Part shown: positions 12,086-24,600 of the stretch, piece by piece
Position numbering within the stretch: the stretch's first letter is position 1
Layout of the letters: the number at the start of each line of letters is the position of its first letter
DNA from: Larus michahellis
Taxonomy: Eukaryota; Chordata; Aves; Charadriiformes; Laridae
Length of the DNA stretch: 64,000 nt
Direction of reading: 5' to 3'
Assembly (NCBI RefSeq): GCF_964199755.1
Contig: NC_133903.1
Span: 53,497,239-53,561,238, forward strand
Position numbers and translations under genes: made by a program
The notes under the pieces: model-generated
Told to the model about the DNA's origin: nothing
What the model saw: only the letters and a program-made list of their open reading frames with translations
The model's database searches: none

Positions 12086-13863
12086 ATTTCCGTCTCGTCG
12101 ATCAGCCGCAGCAATTTTTGGAAGTCCTCATCATGGTAGTCAAACCGGTTGCCAAAGGTGACAGAGCAGATGATGTTTGAAATGGCGTTGTTGATTTTAA
12201 AGTGAGGGTTGAAAGGGTTCCCTGGAGAAGGAAAAGGTAACAATCAATTCTCTTCCATCCTTCACAGAAAACGAGAAGAAAACACAGTTGTCGGAGGTAA
12301 AATATTGAACAAATATGACTGAAACGAGTGGCCCCTGATGGGCAACATTCTGTGTCACTGCTCTCCCGCGACACCTCGCCCCTCTATGAGCTGGCCAAGT
12401 GTGGCTGGGCAGCCCCAGTGTGGAGCAAACATCCCACCCTCGGTCCTGGTTCAATCAGATTATGGAGGTGTTTATTTACTTTGGAAAGCAAGGTCTGCAG
12501 AAGAGTGGACATCACTTGAATTCATTGGAAACACTGGTGCTTACGCACCCATGGGATTTTCCAGAAATCTCCAAGAGAGCAGTAGGCTGAAGGCGGGTTA
12601 CGAATGACACTTTGGATGTTTGAGGGCAAAACACCTGTAAAAGGGAGCTGGGATGCTGGATGCTTATGAGGCCCGTGGCACTCACCCTGCTCATCCCTAA
12701 ATGCATCCACAAGGCATTGTGACTCCTCCTGGATGCGCTCCTCCAGGCTCCTCTTCCCCAAGCCAAAGTTTCGGAGGGTGGTCAAGGTGAACCTTCTCTG
12801 CTGCTTCCACAAGTGCCCATTGGAGGAGACAAGTCCTGTCAGAAACATGCCACCGTGAGCCAAGGCAGATCCCTCCACCGAGGGGAAAAAGCTCCAGAGC
12901 TCTCCCTTATCTCCAGCCGTCTTGGACCTTTGCAGGGTCAATGCTTTGACCTTACAGCTGATCTCAGGGATCTGAGGGATAACTCACCCCTTTTGCTGAA
13001 GACCTCACTGTCGATAGGAATTTCAGGGCGATCCATGAAGTTTTCCGCTTGGTTTACAAGAACTTCTTTAATCAGTCGCAGCCCATTTACACACACAAAT
13101 GATGTGCTGCCCATCTGCATGTGGAAGATGTCCCCGTATTTTTTAGTAAACTGGAAGAAAGAGGAGAAATAAATAAAAGGGGTTTTATTTGCAATGAATG
13201 TGTCTGTTGAGACAGAGACAGCCCTGGCAGGGGAGACAGGTGAAAATACGGGAAGCCAAGAGACGGAGAGGAGGTGGGGTGTTTTCACAAGTATCTGCTT
13301 GTCTGCATGCAGTCTTTTTCCTTTTTTCCTGGATCACGGGTCAGGAGTTGGGGTTAGTCGGCCACAAATCAAGTGGAATTCTCTAGGTTTGATTTTTCCA
13401 TCCTGTGTTTTTCCAGCTTTTGTTTCACACCCTTCCAGTCCCTGGTCAGACCTACCGGGGTCCTACAGCTCCACGCTTGTCCCCCTCCTCGTACCCGGGC
13501 AAACTTCATCCACGTTGCTGCTGACTGAGGGTAAACCTCCTGACTACCCTGGGGTGAGCTCCACCGAGTCCTCATGGGCCATGGGTCTTGTGTTAACCCC
13601 CTCACCACGCTGCAAAGGTTGCGTAGCTGCAATTCCCTCCATCCCCTTCTCCATGGTGCCCACCACCCCTGTACCTTCTCCACCATGATGTGGGGATCGT
13701 TGAAGTTCAGCATGTGGATGTGCCCCACGAAGGGGAGGCGGAAGGGGCTGGGAGGGAAATGCTTCGGCTTTCTGTTCTTCATGTAGTCAGCGACGAGCAG
13801 GAAGACGACGAGGAAGATGAGGAGCATCTGGAAGGAGATGCTGTCCCAGAAGAAGCGCAGCAT
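12076..13863 (-). pseudogene. Gene C': 5' fragment of a second CYP2J gene, truncated in exon 4 by the duplication junction
   Basis: Exons in gene order: 13675-13863 (ATG at 13861-13863), 12988-13150, 12686-12835, and a partial exon 4 from 12221 down to about 12086. Splice sites and phases (0, 1, 1) match the CYP2 pattern. The product starts with a membrane anchor and an FPPSP hinge (Ser instead of the usual Gly), then C-helix WKQQRRF and the conserved NFGLGKRS segment of CYP2J proteins. Exon 4 reads normally to Glu-Thr and then runs into gene A's upstream DNA, meeting TAA at 12076-12078. Exons 5-9, with the I-helix, ExxR and heme cysteine, are missing, so the 215-residue product cannot be a P450 enzyme. 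The clean splice sites point to a recent break. The intact parent, possibly CYP2J40, should lie left of the window. Confidence 0.88.
12084..12092. other. Tandem duplication junction
   Basis: Left of this point the sequence follows the right end of the duplicated unit, as at 27800-27815. Right of it lies CYP2J exon 4 coding sequence. Both sides share TTTCC (12087-12091 and 27817-27821), preceded by a one-base mismatch, so at most about five bases of microhomology are present. No CR1 or other long repeat sits at the junction, which favours end joining or replication-based template switching over recombination between repeats. Confidence 0.85.
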
Positions 13864-15169
13864 GGGTGGATGGTGGGGCTCCACGGGGACGTGTCCCGCA
13901 GCAGGTCAGGGTAGATCAAGCTCACGGTGCACCGCTGAACCTCCTAGGGACAGGGGGAGAGGGACGATGTGCTGGCGCAGCTGTGGGCACAAACAGAAGA
14001 CAGCATGGAGTGGCTTTTGCTGACCTGGCGTGGAGGCTATGTTCAGACTCCTGCTTTCTCAGGTTTCAGCAAGGACCGTTTGGTTAAACCCTTTCTTGAT
14101 TAAGCTCATCCATTTCCTCTGATCTCATTTAAAAAAAACCAAACACAGAACAGAGCTCTCCTCCCCCTTCCCACTGCAGCTTCGCAAAACCCCAGCGCTC
14201 CACGTCCTTGTCTAAAGGACAGAAATGAGCTTTGCAGAGCCGGGATTAAAGCCTCCCGGCAGCCTGGCCGTGCCGTTCCCACGAGCCCCGCTCTCCCCTC
14301 CCTGTGGTGCCCTCACCGTGCCACGTCCCGGCGTTGGCTCCTCGGTGCCAGGGAGGCTCCAGCTGCTCTGAGCACCTTGCACTTTCCTCGTTTGCAGGAG
14401 CTCGTTGGCTGGTACAGAGTGTCACAGACTGAGCCCCAGGTCGGTGGGGGCATCTGAGATAAGGTTGCATAAACCTTTCGCAAACCACCTGACTCCTGGG
14501 TTGAGGTTTCAGTGGGTCAGGGTGCTATGGGCTGGAAGCAAACAGCCGTCCGGGATCTGCAGCTGTTTCTAGGCACTGTCATTTCCTGATCTCCCTCTGC
14601 CAGACAAGCGCAAGCAGAGCAACCTGCTCCGGCCATGAGGCTGGCCCTGCCCCGAGCCCTCCAGCCATCCCTTCCCCACCTTTGAGTCCGTGGCCCGCGC
14701 CAAAGCCGTGCCCAAAGCCCAGCAAAGCTGAGGTGGGCGCTGAAAAGCCGAAGCAGATGCCCAGCTCTGCAGGCTGTGGCCCTTCAGTGGCAGCTGGTGG
14801 CGGGCTGTGCTGAATTTTCCCATCTAAGAGGGGCCCTGAGGCAGGTAGCTGGTCACGCACGTACGCCACATTTGATCTGGACGTGTGTGTTGAGTTTTAT
14901 TGTAGAAGAAACAGGGGCATTCCCAGCAGCACTTTGCTATTGCCCCATACAGCCCCGCCACGGCTGTTTGTGGTCGTCAGCTCCCACCTCACGCTCCAGG
15001 GCATGACTTGGGTTCGTTTGCTCTCTTTTGGGGCCGTCGGTCTTGTCCAGTGCCAAAAACAAGCACAGAGGTGCAGCAGCGCTGCTGGAGCAAGAGTGAA
15101 GCTGCTGCATAACTGTTACACTTAAGAAACTTTAAAAAGTTAAATCACGTTTTATTGTGGAACTTGAAG
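13864..15169. other. Gene-free 5' flank of gene C'
   Basis: This carries the upstream sequence of the truncated P450 and is single-copy within the window. It is moderately GC-rich with scattered CpGs near 13900-14350 and 14640-14720. I found no convincing TATA box and no further exon. The left copy of this region is predicted to lie outside the window, in front of the intact gene C. Confidence 0.6.
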
Positions 15170-16302
15170 GGGATAAAACTGTTTTCGAGGAGGGTTAAAA
15201 ACTGGCTGGATGGCCGTGCCCACAGAGTTGTGATTAATGGGGTGAAATCCTCTTGGAGGCCGGTCACCAGTGGTGTCCCTCAGGGCTCAGTTTTGGGGCC
15301 AGTTTTGTTTAATATCTTTATCAACGATCTGGATGAGGGGATTGAGTGCACCCTCGGTAAGTTCACAGACGACACCAAACCAGGTGGGAGCGTTGATCTG
15401 CTTGAGGGTAGGAAGGCTCTACAGAGGGGCCTGGACAGGCTGGATCCATGGGCCAAGGCCAACTCTATGAGTGTTAATAAGGCCAAGGGCCGGGTCCTGC
15501 ATTTTGGTCACAACAACCCCAAGTAACGCTACAGGCTTGGGGCAGAGTGGCTGGAAAGCTGCCCGGCAGAAAAGGACCTGGGGGTTCTGGTGGACGGCCA
15601 GCTTAACATGAGCCAGCAGTGTCCCCAGGTGGCCGAGAAGGCCAACAGCATCCTGGCTTGTATCAGGAATAGCGTGGCCAGCAGGAGCAGGGAAGTGACC
15701 GTGCCTCTGTAGTGGGTGCTGGTGAGGCCTCACCTCGAGTGCTGTGTCCAGTTCTGGGCCCCTCTGTACAAGAGGGACGTTGAGGTGCTGGAGCGTGTCC
15801 AGAGGAGAGCTACCAGGCTGGTGAGGGGTCTGGAGACCAGGGCATGTGAGGAGAGGCTGAGGGAGCTGGGCATGTTTAGCTTGGAGAAGAGGAGGCTGAG
15901 GGGAGACCTCATTGCCCTCTACAACTCCCTGAAAGGAGGGTGGAGAGAGGTGGGTGTTGGCCTCTTCTCCCAGGGGAATAATGACAGGACCAGAGGAAAT
16001 GGTCTGAAGCTGCGGCAGGGGAGGTTTAGGTTAGATATTAGGAGGAATGACTTTACTGAAAGAGTGGTCAGGCCCCGGAACAGCCTGCCCAGGGAGGGGG
16101 CTGAGCCACCATCCCTAGAGGTGTTTAAGAAACGTCTAGATGTGGCACTTCAGGGCATGCTCTAGTGGCAGAGATTATAGGTTGTTGGGTTTTTTTTTGT
16201 TTGGTTGGTTGGTTTTTGTGTGTGTGTGTGTATGGTTGGACTCGATGATCTCAAAGATCCTTTCCAACCATGAAGGTTCTATGATTCTATGATTCTATGA
16301 TT
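15170..16302 (+). mobile_element. CR1 LINE, 5'-truncated, with reverse-transcriptase remnants (copy 2)
   Basis: The 15155-15526 frame encodes the reverse-transcriptase core, including [11 protein letters not shown] and an FTDD version of the catalytic FADD motif. The same frame continues past an in-frame TAA (15524-15526) and TAG (15713-15715) to the C-terminal part ending at 16165, followed by the CR1 3' end with ATTCTATG units. With its 5' end missing and two stops, the element is dead. Its 3' part is present again at 1-533. Confidence 0.93.
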
Positions 16303-17741
16303 TTTGTCTTTGGTTTTTAAGCACACTTAAGCATGAGCCTGTGGAGATGCACGTGTTCCCCTGCACTGACATGAGATGTTCCACTCAAAAAATAAACAAA
16401 TTAATGCCTCCTTCGTTTGTGGTATGGGATCATTACCTTTAAAAATGGGGGAGGCAGTGGGGGCGTTCCCAACAGATTTTTTTTAAAAAAAAAAAAGAAG
16501 AAAAATAGGATTATTTCAATCATTTCTTCTCTCTGTGAGTAGGGAAGGGAACTCTAAAGTAACAGGGAAAGGCAAGTTTGAAATGGAAGATGGAAGGGAT
16601 CAACATTTGTTTGCTAAGCTGGTGCAAATAATACAAACAGTACCCACATACCAGGGGTCAGACCTACAGCAAAGCGATAAAAAAAATGGAGAGAAGCCAG
16701 TGTTTAGTCCTGCATGGCTTTGGAAACTTCATAGGTGAAAAAAAAGTCCACAGATCTTTTATGTTTTCTCTTTTAGAAAGGAAAAAACACCACCACAGGA
16801 GCCTATAACTGCGAAACATTAATTAAAAATGCAATAGGATTAAAATGATCAGTTAGAAGGACGGCTCATTGACAAAATCCCTGTGTGCCCGGCGTGGCGG
16901 GGATGTGATGTGCAAAGGACTCTCCCATGTGGCACAAATCTGCCACTGCACAGCGATTGCTTTGTAACGCGGCAAAGGCGGTTAATGCCAGAGATGGAGG
17001 CTAAAGACAGTGGAAATGAAGCTTGATTTAATCCTGTTTCCCTGTTAACTATTCAGTATCCTACATGCGCGCACACAGAAGAGTCACTTACGAGTGACTT
17101 AAAAGTGAGAAGAAACAAAACCAATCATCTTTGCTGTGACTAGATTCCAAACAAAAGCACACAGGAGACAGCCCTTCTAAGCATTAATGCTCGGTCACGT
17201 AAATCGAAAAAAATCTCTGCAAGTTTCATATTTAATTAACTCTTTTCCAAAGAGACCCTGGTGTGGGCAGAAGCAGTGTCTCCATCGCAGGGGGTGCCAT
17301 GCCCCCAGCCCACCTCCTCAGCCCCATGCTATGGACATGCCCCTCGTGCCCGGCCACCGATCTTCAGGAGAAGCGGAAGGGACGGGGGCGAGCTCGTGAC
17401 TTCCCACCGCAAAGCCTCTGCGCCGACGTTTCCTTCCTGGCAGCCAGCAGTGAGCCGCCACGGGCACGACCCTTCCGACACTTTCTGCTGCTTCTCGTTC
17501 TGTTGGGCTTCAGCTGACGCGCAACCGCGCGCAATTATTTTTTTTGCCACTTTTCTTTCCCATTGTGTATTTTACTACCACAGATCTTTTTCGATAAACC
17601 TTTCCTGCTCGTACAATTGCAATACTGCATTTTTATAGCCATGGCATGGATGCTGTGGCTCCTCATGCCATCCCACTTGGGCCGGCCTATGATAGAACCT
17701 GCTTCTACTACGCTGTAGCCTCCTAACTAAAATTTCCATAT
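16303..17741. other. Gene-free stretch downstream of gene B
   Basis: Duplicate of 534-1974. It differs by a shortened T/A run near 16480 and a 1-bp deletion near 17200, plus scattered substitutions. No exon was found. Confidence 0.6.
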
Positions 17742-17989
17742 AATGGCTTTAAACTAAAGGAGGGTAGATTTAGACTAGAAATAAGGAAGATAGTTTTTAC
17801 AATGAGGATGGTGAAACACTGGCCCAGGTGGCCCAGAGAGTGGGTGGATGCCCCATTCCTGTAAACATTCAAGTTCTGGTTGGATGGGGCTCTGAGCAAC
17901 CCGATCGAGTTGAAGATGTCCCTGCCCATGTCAGGGGGGGTTGGATTAGATGACCTTTAAAGGTCCCTTCCAACCCAAACTACTCTATA
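17742..17989 (+). mobile_element. CR1 LINE 3' fragment (copy 2)
   Basis: Exact positional counterpart of the fragment at 1975-2222, carried along in the segmental duplication and not a separate insertion. Confidence 0.85.
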
Positions 17990-18648
17990 CATGTATGAGA
18001 TAAAAAAACGCATGATCATGCTGTGAGGATCTCTATTTCCATTGCAAAACAGCAACACGGTGGTGTGGGGTAAAGCGGGGAACGCATACCAAACAAAGGC
18101 CGAGGCCACCTGAACCTCAGGATTGGCCTTGGCCCCCTGGAAGTCCAAACTGGCGCTGAGACATGAACCCAGAGCTTCTACGTCCAAGGCCAGCTGCTCC
18201 ACTGACCAGGGAGACCTCAGAAAACACCAGCCCGTGGCCATTCAGGGTGCTGCAGATGTAAGGGTTGTGTAATGGTCTCTGAGTGGTGGACGTATCCCCT
18301 GTGGAAGAACCACTGTGGCCCCAACTATGCCCATGGTTTTTCAGCTGGAAGACACCTTACTGGGAGGTGTTAACAGTGGAAATGAAGTAATAAGGCTTTT
18401 AAATTCATGCATTTTGTCAAACTGATAGAGGGGAGGAGGCAGGAGGTGAAGGGAAGAGCCCCAAGGGTTGTCCTCATTGCAGTGTGCAGGATGTGGCCCT
18501 CCTGCCCATTCCACTGCCACCTGCGTGTTGGTGGGTGCTAGATGCCCCATCATTTTAGCCCAAAATCTGCGGGGCAGATGGGAGAAGGGACACTTTCTGG
18601 CTTGAGGAGGGCTGAAGCTGTGGGGTGCGGAGTGGCCCTACGCCAGCC

Positions 18649-21600
18649 TCAGTCGCGCAGCAGCGCTTGGATCTGGAAGGGCTTTGGGCAGCGCGTGAGG
18701 CTGAGCGTGAAGGCGAAGGTCAGTGTGGTGGCCGCCGGCACCTGGAAGGTGAACTTCTGCAGGAGGGCTGTGAAGAAGATGAAGAGCTCGGTCCTGGCGA
18801 GCTGCTCCCCGGGACAAGCCCGCTTGCCTGGAAAAGGAGCAAAAATAACCCTGCCGAGTCCCGAGCGAGCTTCAACCGCCTCTCGGGCTCCTCTCGCGCA
18901 CGCCGCATTGCACAAGCTGTGGGAGCTTTTCTTCCTCGAAAGGTTAGGTGGCAATGTTCACCCACACATTTTGCAGAAACCTTCCCCAGAAGTTTGCTGC
19001 TGAGCAAACTGCGACGGCTGCTCGGATAGACTAAGAGAGGAAACTAGGCAAAAAAAAAAAAAACATTTACGCAGCTTGCGCAAGAGGAAAAAGCCTTATT
19101 TTTTTTCATCCTACAATAACAAATTGATTTCCCTCCTGCTCTGAGCAGTCAGCATTAACTGTTACTGGGATTTTCACCATGGGGATGGGCTGAAAGCCGG
19201 ACAAGGAGCAGTACCCCCTACTCTGGAGTGGGTGTCTTGGGGAAAAAATAAGCTTTGCAAAAAGGAAAACCATCTCCCCATCCATCATCCTACCTGCAGA
19301 GAAGGGCAGAAAAGCCTCCCGCCTCCTGTACTGGCCGTTTTCCAGGAAATGTTCAGGATTAAAGGTGTCTGGAGTCTCCCACACGTTTTTGTCAAACATT
19401 ATCGAAGTCAGGCTGGTCATCAGGGTGGTGCCCTGCAAGAGGTGGAGAAAACGGGTGATTATGCGAAGGAGAAGAGCCGACATGTTGTCAGACTAGTTTA
19501 TTATTAGCTCTGTTCCACACACAATGTAAACTACATTTTTTTTTGAGGGCAAAATGTTTTTTCGTAAGCTATGTAATTAAATTAGGGTGAAAGCCTACAG
19601 GATTGTTCACTTCTGTGCTCCTCTATATATCACCATAGTGTTGATCCATACCTTGTGCTGCTGTCACCGGCGATGTTCATATAAACCACCTTTAAATTGA
19701 CAACGTTGTGTTCCCATAGGAATTTGAAGCAATTTAACTGAATAATTTTCAATTGATCCGCTTTATTGAGCTTTTTTAAAAAAATCTGATCTGGTTTATC
19801 TCCACAACCTCCACCAGAAAAACAAAAATATTTTAATCAGTGTGGAGCAAATTGCCCGGGTTTTTTTCTTTTTAATTTTCCTTGATGAAACCAATCATAT
19901 ACATGGAAGAGACTAGGTATATCTAAATCTCATATTTGCTTTCATAATGCCAGAACTGTGTGTTCACATCAATATCTATTACCTGGCTTTTATCAACGGC
20001 TACTTTTAATAGATAATTGTTAATACCCAAACTGTTTGCATTCCTATGTTTCTTGGCCCTCTATTCCCATAATGCTTGGAGGACGTCTTGTATAAGATTT
20101 AAGGGATAAACCTTGTAAAACTGAAAATTTTCACAATTCTCCTCCACAAGGAGGTGAGACCCATAGGAGGAAGGCTTCTATTTTCTATATAACTGTGATA
20201 TTTCTATAAGATCCTGCTGGTTGGTTCCTCTCCAGGTGAGATCTGGGACTTGGGCCATGAAGACCTCTCTCTGGTGGGGCAATGGGAGAGCTGGTGGTCT
20301 CCACATACTTTGGGCAGGTGGAAGCCTGCCAAGATGGTGTCGCTGGTGGACATCTTGGGCACTCCCAGTGGCACAACGTTGCCCATCCGCAGGACCTCAC
20401 TCAGCACCGCGCTGGTGTATGGCATGTTCTCCTTGTCGGCCATGGTGGGCTGGCGGGACTGGCCGATCACTGTGTCGATTTCGAGCTGCACTTTCTCTAT
20501 GGAAAGCAAAAAAAAAAACTTGGGGCTTAGGCACGTCCAGTGTGGAGTAAAGATGGACATAGCTCCATTTTCTGAGTTTCGCTTATCTGACTTTGGGCTA
20601 AACGAAGGACCCATCAGTGTTCCTACCTTGAATGTGGGGGTACGCAGCCATGTAGAGCAGAGCCCAGCGGATGGCGGTTGCTGTTGTCTCAGTCCCCGTT
20701 AAGAAGAGGTCCAGAGTGGAGCACAGCAGGTTTTCCTCATGGAAATATGAGCTGGTGTCACCCTTAAACTTGGGGAAAAGCATAGCAATGAAAACTCTTA
20801 TTAGGGAGGCGATGCTTTCAAGAACCCAGTCCAATACATAAGTCAAGTCCTGCTGCTATTTTATTATCCATCACCCCTGGGCTTGGAAATTTCTACCCCT
20901 TACTTTCATTGAATTTCAAGGCCTGTGAACAGCTTTGAAAGACACCCTATTTGCTGTAGAGTGACTTTTGAAAGCAGGTAGCGTTTTTAAATGTGAAGTT
21001 TCACAATAGCAAACACAGGCCTGTGAGCTCTCATAGAAATGTGAACATGTTCCCCGAGAGTCCTCCTACGCCACATGACAGAATGAAAAATGGAAGAAGA
21101 CAAAGTGTAAATACTTTCAAATGAAAAAAAAAAAAAAATCAGTATGTTTTCAAAGTGATCAGGCTCCTGCTGTTGCTAAAAAGTTTGAGTTTGACGGGGA
21201 AGAGGTAGGGAGGAGAAGGCAACGCAGGAGGCATGGGCTCCTGTGACAAAACAGCTTTGAGTCCCGTCTGTTCATTTCTTGGGTTAAGATTTAGGTGGCT
21301 TTAGGTATTTCTCTCTTACTTTTTCTATTTCCTTCAGGTAACAGTCAATATAATCTCCTGCCTCGGACTGGTCCAAATCCTCCTTGTGCTTTGCGATCAC
21401 TCCCTTCAAAAAATATTGAAGTTTCTCCTGGTGCCTGAAGATTTTCCTAAAGGGTCCTGGTAGCCATCTCATGATCAAAGGAAAAGCATTATACAGCTGG
21501 TGAGAAATCAAACAGAGCAAAAGAGCATTTCTTGAGTTGAAAAAAAAAAGCAGGTACCACAGTTGAGATGATAGTACAATTTTTTAGCTCTGCTTGCTAT

Positions 21601-24600
21601 CAGGAAACAAATCAGTTTTGCTGCAAAGGTCAGTTTAGTTACACAGATGTAAACAAGTACAAACGAGATACAAATTGGCCAGATGTTTTCTGCTGATCAG
21701 GTTCTCTAATATTGGCTGGCCAAAGCTGTCACCTAATGTAAGGCGGCCACCAGAGTCATAAATCAGCGTGGATGAAGAGGAGCCCCTTGGTGCTGGGATC
21801 TGCGGAGGGGACAGAGATCAGACCTGGCCCATGGTGTGTGGCCATGCAGAATGGCTAGGGGCAGTCTGTCCCCAGATCCACCTGCTTGCGTCAGAAACCT
21901 GGACTCTCAGATGGTTTTGTCCTAAATAAAAGCTATTTGAGAAACTGTTTGGGAGAGGGGTAGGGGAAAAGAAGGGAACTTTCACCGACAGTGCTACTAA
22001 TTGACTCTTCTTTTTGTAGAAACATAGATATTTTTAAGGCTTGTCCACTGCTCTTCAGTTATGTTCAGGCATGAGATTGCTTTTACAACCCTGCAGTGGT
22101 TTTTCTCCGTGACCCTCAACAATTTTAACTTGCTTCCTTACTTTCCTGATGGATTTTGTGTATAAACCCAGTCTAAGGTAAAACAATACTCGTGGTCATT
22201 TCCCTTATAACATGACTCTTTTTCTACAGGGAAAAGCAGATTACATCTGCTTAGAAACTCCAGTTTCCGAGCTCTTACACGCAGCTGAAGGTAGAAAAGC
22301 ATCCGACCGGTTTTACCTGGCCCCAGAAACTTCCCATGAGCAGCAGCATTTCTGCCAGTGAATGCAGTAATTCCTGGAAACGGTTGTCATGGTAGTCAAA
22401 GCGGTTCCCAAAAGTTATGGAACAGATGATGTTCGAAACAGCACTGTTAATTTTGTAATGAGGGTCAAATGGTTGTCCTGGAGGAAACAAAGTGAAAGAC
22501 AGCTTGCTTTTTTTTTCTTTAAAATCTCAGTCTAACCCACGTGCTCTACCACATCAACAGTTGGGAAGTTGGGGTGAGACCTTACTTATTTTTCACCTAT
22601 GGTGATGCTAAGGCTTCACCCCCTGTCTTGGGGTCCCCACCACCCCCATCACCTCCAGTGTCCCATTGGAGGTTGGATGTGTGCCACAACATCCGTCCTC
22701 TGAGGACATCCCCTCCCGTCTCCAGCTCAGGCTATTGGCACACACCAACGTTAGCACAGAGCTGCCGAAGCAGGGTTTGAACTGTTTTCCAGGGAAAACA
22801 ACCAGTAGGATGCCACGCTATGGCTGTCGGGTTTGCATGCTCCAAAATGGCTTTGGTGCCAATTTTAAATGCCAAGAGAGGGTCCCTTGAAGCTTAGCCT
22901 GGGGCAGGGAGCCCAGGACTAACCACACTGCAAAAATGCCATTGCACTGGCCTCTAACTGTCCACCACAAAGAAATAAAGTGGGATGGGAGAGAAGGGAG
23001 AGGGTGAGGATTGCACGTCTTTGCGGCTGCCTATAAAGTCCAGCACGATCTCACATGGCCCATAGATATGGTGCACATCATAACTCCTAAAAATCTCAAA
23101 AAGAAGTGTGGTGTGACGTTTGTCACATCCGCATTTCTTGGGAGAACTACCAAGCTGAGACCACCATCTCCTAGGGCACGTTTAGGCAACCTGGAGAGCT
23201 ACTTGCCATGATACGAGAGACTAACACCAGTAACTGATCCAGTCCAGCCCTGAGCTGCTGTCGCTACGCGTGGGAGCATCGCTTTGGGATGCAAGGCACT
23301 GCGCGCAGGGCTGCTCATCTCTCCGCTCTTCAAGAAAGTAATTAAACCGGGCTGGTGCTCAGATATTAGAGTGACGGACATGATCACTATTTGTCATTAC
23401 TAATGGGAAGAAAGGCCCAAACCAGCAGCTTAATTAGTTTATTGATTAGGACTATAAAGGACTATAATCAATTGGCAACATGAAGTATTTGGCCTGTTCA
23501 GTGCAACGGCAATTAAAATGGAGCAAGTTCAGTATATAATTTCACAATTCCTATTTAGATCTTTCTTGTTTACTATATATAGCTCCATAGAATTATCTAA
23601 ACCCCATCTGCTTCTATTTAAAGCTGAAGTGCAACATCACCCATGTACCAACATACAAATTATTCTTACTAATATCCCTCTGGCAGTTCTTAAAAGCTGG
23701 ACCATAAAAGAGCAAGGCACACGCTTCATCTGTGCACGATACAAAAGGAAAGCCTGACTAAACAAGTTTTAAAATACTTTGCGAAACCAAGGACAAGCAG
23801 AGGTTAACTAAGCCTCGGAGCATACGTGCCTGATAGCAGGAGAGCTGCGTTTATTCCTCCGCAGAATACAGGAGAGACTTTCTTAGCTATATAAACATGC
23901 GAGCTTTAGCAAACGCCTAGTATCTATTTGCTTAATATTAATAAGGAAGAACTAAAATAGGAGGCCTGAAGTCTAAAAGAAGTGCCGAGAGGCACAGTCT
24001 GGAAGTGTAGGATAGAGATTTGAGCTATCGAAGAAATATTTTGCACGTTAGGAGCTGCATTAGAGTAAAAGTTTCACTTCTCATCATTAATTTAGCTGGA
24101 AGCTTTGGGCACGGTGCTGTACCTTAACCGCCCACCTTTCTCCTCCTCGATCGTCTCCACAAGGTACCGGCTCTCCTCTTGCACTTTTTCCTCAAAACTT
24201 ACAGCAATGCTTTTCAGAGTTGCTGCAGCAAACTTCCTCTGTTGCCTCCAGATATGCCCGTTTGATGATATGAGCCCTGCAGGTGGAAAAAGACAAGCGA
24301 ACGAACCTCACTCTGGGTCACGTATGAGCGATAGGATTCAGAAATGGCCCTTTGTCTTGAACGAAAACCCCAAACCAAAGCAAACAAACCCCGCAGACGT
24401 TGAAAAACCATGGCTTTGCCTGGGAATTAAAATTCAAGAGTAATTGGCTCATGCCAAAGATCTAGCTTTATGGATTTGCTGTAATCTGCTACTTTGTCAC
24501 TTTGCGTGGGAAAAAAAGGTGTAAGCCAAAATACTATAAGTACTATCACGCTGTTGGCAGAGCTGCAGGCAGGAGCACCATACCCCGTCTCTGGAGCTAT

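Noticed and set aside
13864-13884. Seven extra N-terminal codons on gene C' starting at 13884
   Set aside because: That start is GTG. The first ATG, at 13861-13863, begins the normal P450 anchor. The same reasoning removes six codons from genes A and B.
1-16302. Duplication caused by recombination between the two CR1 copies
   Set aside because: The CR1 copies are inside the duplicated unit and are themselves duplicates. The junction at 12085 has no CR1.
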